From Luteipulveratus mongoliensis (GTDB taxonomy: Bacteria > Actinomycetota > Actinomycetes > Actinomycetales > Dermatophilaceae): a DNA stretch of 64,000 bases. Below, one piece after another: positions 61,804 to 64,000 of the stretch. Each line of letters begins with the position of its first letter. Position 1 is the first letter of the stretch. The translations under genes were made by a program, and so were the position numbers. A model generated the notes under the pieces. The model did no database searches and was not told the DNA's origin. It saw nothing but the letters and a program-made list of their open reading frames with translations. The DNA lies in assembly GCF_001190945.1 (NCBI RefSeq), contig NZ_CP011112.1, forward strand, positions 3,038,001-3,102,000. Reading direction: 5' to 3'.

Positions 61804-63027
61804 GTGAGGGTCGACCTGCTGACGAAGGAGTACCCGCCGAACATCTACGGCGGTGCCGGAGTGCACGTGGCCGAGCTGGTCACGGCCCTACGGAGCGATG
61901 GTCTCGACGTCCAGGTCAGGGCGTTCGGAGAGCCGGTGACCGAGGCCGGCACGCACGGGTACGCCGACCTGCCGGAGCTCGCGGAGGCCAATCCGGCGCT
62001 GCGGACTCTCGGCGTCGACCTGCTGATGGCGCAGGACTGCGCCGGCACCGATCTGGTGCACTCACACACCTGGTACGCCAACATGGCCGGTCATCTCGCA
62101 TCGCTGCTCCACAGCGTGCCGCACGTCATCACCGCCCACAGCCTCGAGCCGATGCGGCCGTGGAAGGCCGAGCAGCTCGGCGGCGGCTACCGCGTGTCGT
62201 CCTTCGTCGAGCGGTCGGCGTACGAGTCCGCGGCCGCGGTCATCGCCGTCTCCGACGGCATGAGGCGGGACGTCCTCGCGAGCTATCCGAACCTCGATCC
62301 GGCGCGAGTTCATGTGGTACGCAACGGGATTGACGCCGAGGGCTGGCAACGTGACGAGAGCGCCGGGGCGCGCGAGATCGTACGTCGGCATGGAGTTGAC
62401 CCTGATCGCCCCAGTGTCGTGTTCGTCGGGCGGATCACCCGGCAGAAGGGCTTGCCCTACCTGCTGCGGGCGGCCCGCGCGCTGCCTCCCGAGGTCCAGC
62501 TGGTGCTGTGCGCCGGTGCGCCGGACACCCCGGAGATCAAGGCAGAGGTCGAGTCGCTGATCGCAGACCTCCGGCAAGAGCGGGATGGAGTCGTGTGGAT
62601 CGCGGACATGCTGCCGCGTGCCGAGGTGATCGCGTTGCTGTCGGTCGCGACGGTGTTCGTGTGTCCCTCGGTCTATGAGCCGCTGGGCATCGTCAACCTT
62701 GAGGCCATGGCGTGCGAGGCGGCAGTGGTGGCGACCGCAACCGGCGGAATCCCTGAGGTCGTGGTCGACCCGTCGACGGGCTCAGAGCAGCCGGCGACCG
62801 GCTGGCTCGTCCCGATCGAGCAGGTCGAGGACGGCACTGGCACGCCGGTCGATCCGGACACGTTCGTGGCCGATCTCGGCGAGACGTTGGCGCGCGCGGT
62901 GAGCGATCCCGACGAGGCGCGTCGTCGTGGCCGAGCTGGTCGAGAGCGCGCCGTACAGGACTTCTCGTGGTCCTCGATCGGCGCTCAGACTCGCGCGGTC
63001 TATGACCAGGTCCTGACCACGCGCTGA
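61804..63027 (+). CDS. glgA: Glycogen synthase, actinobacterial GlgA/GlgM type
   Basis: 407-residue GT4-fold glycosyltransferase: [58 protein letters not shown] and [17 protein letters not shown] with the catalytic Glu. In actinobacteria this type is held to use ADP-glucose to make maltose 1-phosphate (GlgM) as well as glycogen. It is shorter than classical GlgA (about 480). The open frame upstream to 60892 overlaps glgC and is not used. Confidence 0.93.
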   Translation: MRVDLLTKEYPPNIYGGAGVHVAELVTALRSDGLDVQVRAFGEPVTEAGTHGYADLPELAEANPALRTLGVDLLMAQDCAGTDLVHSHTWYANMAGHLASLLHSVPHVITAHSLEPMRPWKAEQLGGGYRVSSFVERSAYESAAAVIAVSDGMRRDVLASYPNLDPARVHVVRNGIDAEGWQRDESAGAREIVRRHGVDPDRPSVVFVGRITRQKGLPYLLRAARALPPEVQLVLCAGAPDTPEIKAEVESLIADLRQERDGVVWIADMLPRAEVIALLSVATVFVCPSVYEPLGIVNLEAMACEAAVVATATGGIPEVVVDPSTGSEQPATGWLVPIEQVEDGTGTPVDPDTFVADLGETLARAVSDPDEARRRGRAGRERAVQDFSWSSIGAQTRAVYDQVLTTR

Positions 63028-63100
63028 GCGCGCGCTCAGGGCTCTCAACCTTGCAAGGCCTCTCCCCGTTGTAAGAGTGTGACAACGACAGGGGAGACCG

Positions 63101-63601
63101 ATGACGAGCGAGTCTGACGAAGCGTTCAGCGCCTTTGTCGCGAGCAGCTCGCCACAGCTGCTGCGGACCGGATGGCTGCTGTGCGGGGACGAGCATCTCG
63201 CCGAGGAGCTGGTGCAAGAGGCGCTGGCACGGGTGTACCCCCGCTGGGGGCGGCTGGCCGATGGCCAGCCACTGGCGTACGCCCGCCGCATCCTGGTCAA
63301 CCTGAACACCGACCGATGGCGGCGAGGGCGCCGCGAGACTGTGGCGGCCGACGGTGACATGCCGGAGCGACCCGTGGACGACGGTTCGTCCGCCGCCGTA
63401 GATCGCGACCTGCTCATCCGCCTGCTCGGAGCCCTTCCACGGCGCGAGCGACAAGTCGTTGTCCTGAGGCACTACGCAGACCTGTCCGAGCAACAGGTCG
63501 CTGACCTGCTCGACGTGAGCGTCGGCACGGTCAAGAGCTCGGCATCGCGCGGCCTGGCCGTCATGCGATCACACCTGACATCGATCGAGGAGGCAGTCTG
63601 A
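63101..63601 (+). CDS. ECF sigma factor (SigE/SACE family)
   Basis: 166-residue sigma-70 family protein with region 2 (FSAFVASSSPQLLRTGWLL, LAEELVQEALARVYPRWGR) and region 4 (LPRRERQVVVLRHYADLSEQQVADLLDVSVGTVKS). This resembles the SigE-family ECF group common in actinomycetes. GGGGAGA precedes the ATG. The next gene starts inside the stop codon (TGATG) and probably encodes its membrane partner. Confidence 0.93.
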   Translation: MTSESDEAFSAFVASSSPQLLRTGWLLCGDEHLAEELVQEALARVYPRWGRLADGQPLAYARRILVNLNTDRWRRGRRETVAADGDMPERPVDDGSSAAVDRDLLIRLLGALPRRERQVVVLRHYADLSEQQVADLLDVSVGTVKSSASRGLAVMRSHLTSIEEAV

Positions 63602-64000
63602 TGACTCGCGACCCCCTGACCCTGCTTCAGAACACCGAGCCCGACGCGATGGAGGTCGACTCGACCGTCGTGATGCGCCGCGGTCGTCAGCTGCGCCGGC
63701 GTCGCCGGGCTGGTGCTGCGACGGTCGGCGCCGGCGCTGCGGCCGTGGTCGGCGCCGTGGCTCTGAGCCTGACCTGGAACGGATCAACGACGAGACCTGG
63801 CTTGTCGGGTGCATCGTCTCCGACGTCCTCGAGCGACTGGAGTGGCTCGTGGTCGTTCTTCGAGGACGACCCGACCACGCCTGCAGGCGACGTGGCCATG
63901 GACTTGGCCGGGCGACGGACCGTCTACCGAATCGGGCATTCGGACGCCGGTTATACCGCCGCCCGGATGACCGACGTCGGCGCGACCCCGTTACCCCTTT
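63601..64000 (+). CDS. Membrane-anchored protein next to the sigma factor (partial)
   Basis: 133 residues are visible before the right edge. A basic cytoplasmic start (RRGRQLRRRRRAG) is followed by one hydrophobic helix (AATVGAGAAAVVGAVALSL) and an external Ser/Thr-rich part, a type II topology. No zinc motif of a ZAS anti-sigma factor is seen. Translation overlap with the sigma gene suggests a regulatory partner, not proven. Confidence 0.75.
   Translation, partial: MTRDPLTLLQNTEPDAMEVDSTVVMRRGRQLRRRRRAGAATVGAGAAAVVGAVALSLTWNGSTTRPGLSGASSPTSSSDWSGSWSFFEDDPTTPAGDVAMDLAGRRTVYRIGHSDAGYTAARMTDVGATPLPL

Overview
The window is high-GC chromosomal DNA from an actinobacterium. Evidence is the RbpA and WhiA genes, OpcA beside Zwf, SufR-SufBDCSUT, the actinobacterial GlgC/GlgA pair, GTG and TTG starts, and many genes with a TANNNT box 6-8 nt before the start codon and no Shine-Dalgarno sequence. 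Gene order follows the stretch known from Mycobacterium tuberculosis (uvrC, Rv1421, Rv1422, whiA, gap-pgk-tpi-secG, pgl-opcA-zwf-tal-tkt, ctaB, ctaA/ABC, suf, echA12/Rv1473, mabA-inhA). There are no mycobacterial lipid genes, and cyanophycin genes are present; this suits a Micrococcales-type actinomycete, but I cannot name the genus. I see no rRNA, tRNA, CRISPR array, insertion sequence or prophage, and no gene-free stretch longer than 300 bases.

Layout. 1-9105: GH15 hydrolase (cut by the edge), uvrA, a Rieske lipoprotein, uvrC, rapZ, yvcK, whiA. 9260-13059: glycolysis (gap, pgk, tpiA), secG, rbpA, ending at a strong hairpin. 13091-21594, minus strand: pentose-phosphate operon tkt-tal-pgi-zwf-opcA-pgl. 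21770-26063: haem O synthase, a phosphotransferase-fold protein, haem A synthase and an ABC-2 exporter. 26227-27408: secreted GH3 protein. 27542-34204: sufR-sufB-sufD-Rieske ferredoxin-sufC-sufS-sufU-sufT, a complete Fe-S assembly operon. 34347-45654: MMPL transporter, a small membrane protein between two near-identical hairpins, a zinc metallopeptidase, ABC-F ATPase, a large lipoprotein, a crotonase-fold protein, an ABC exporter and a YibE/F protein. 45670-51751: SURF1, moaA, alpha/beta hydrolase, YcaQ/AlkX-type glycosylase, and a three-gene operon (DUF3099, small Cys protein, frameshifted MBL hydrolase). 51029-52556: fabG-fabI. 52598-59100: cyanophycin-type locus. 59110-63027: serB, glgC and glgA. 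63101-64000: an ECF sigma factor and its partner, cut by the right edge.

Three items stand out. First, a 61-bp dispersed palindromic element occurs three times, always at the 3' end of a gene and in that gene's orientation; four base-pair positions co-vary between copies, and one copy lies inside serB. Second, beside cphA and cyanophycinase there is a second CphA-related ligase that keeps the N domain and Mur domain, lacks the ATP-grasp domain and carries a TPR-like tail, with a stand-alone P-domain protein between them. Third, a 22-bp-stem hairpin is duplicated on both sides of a small membrane-protein gene.
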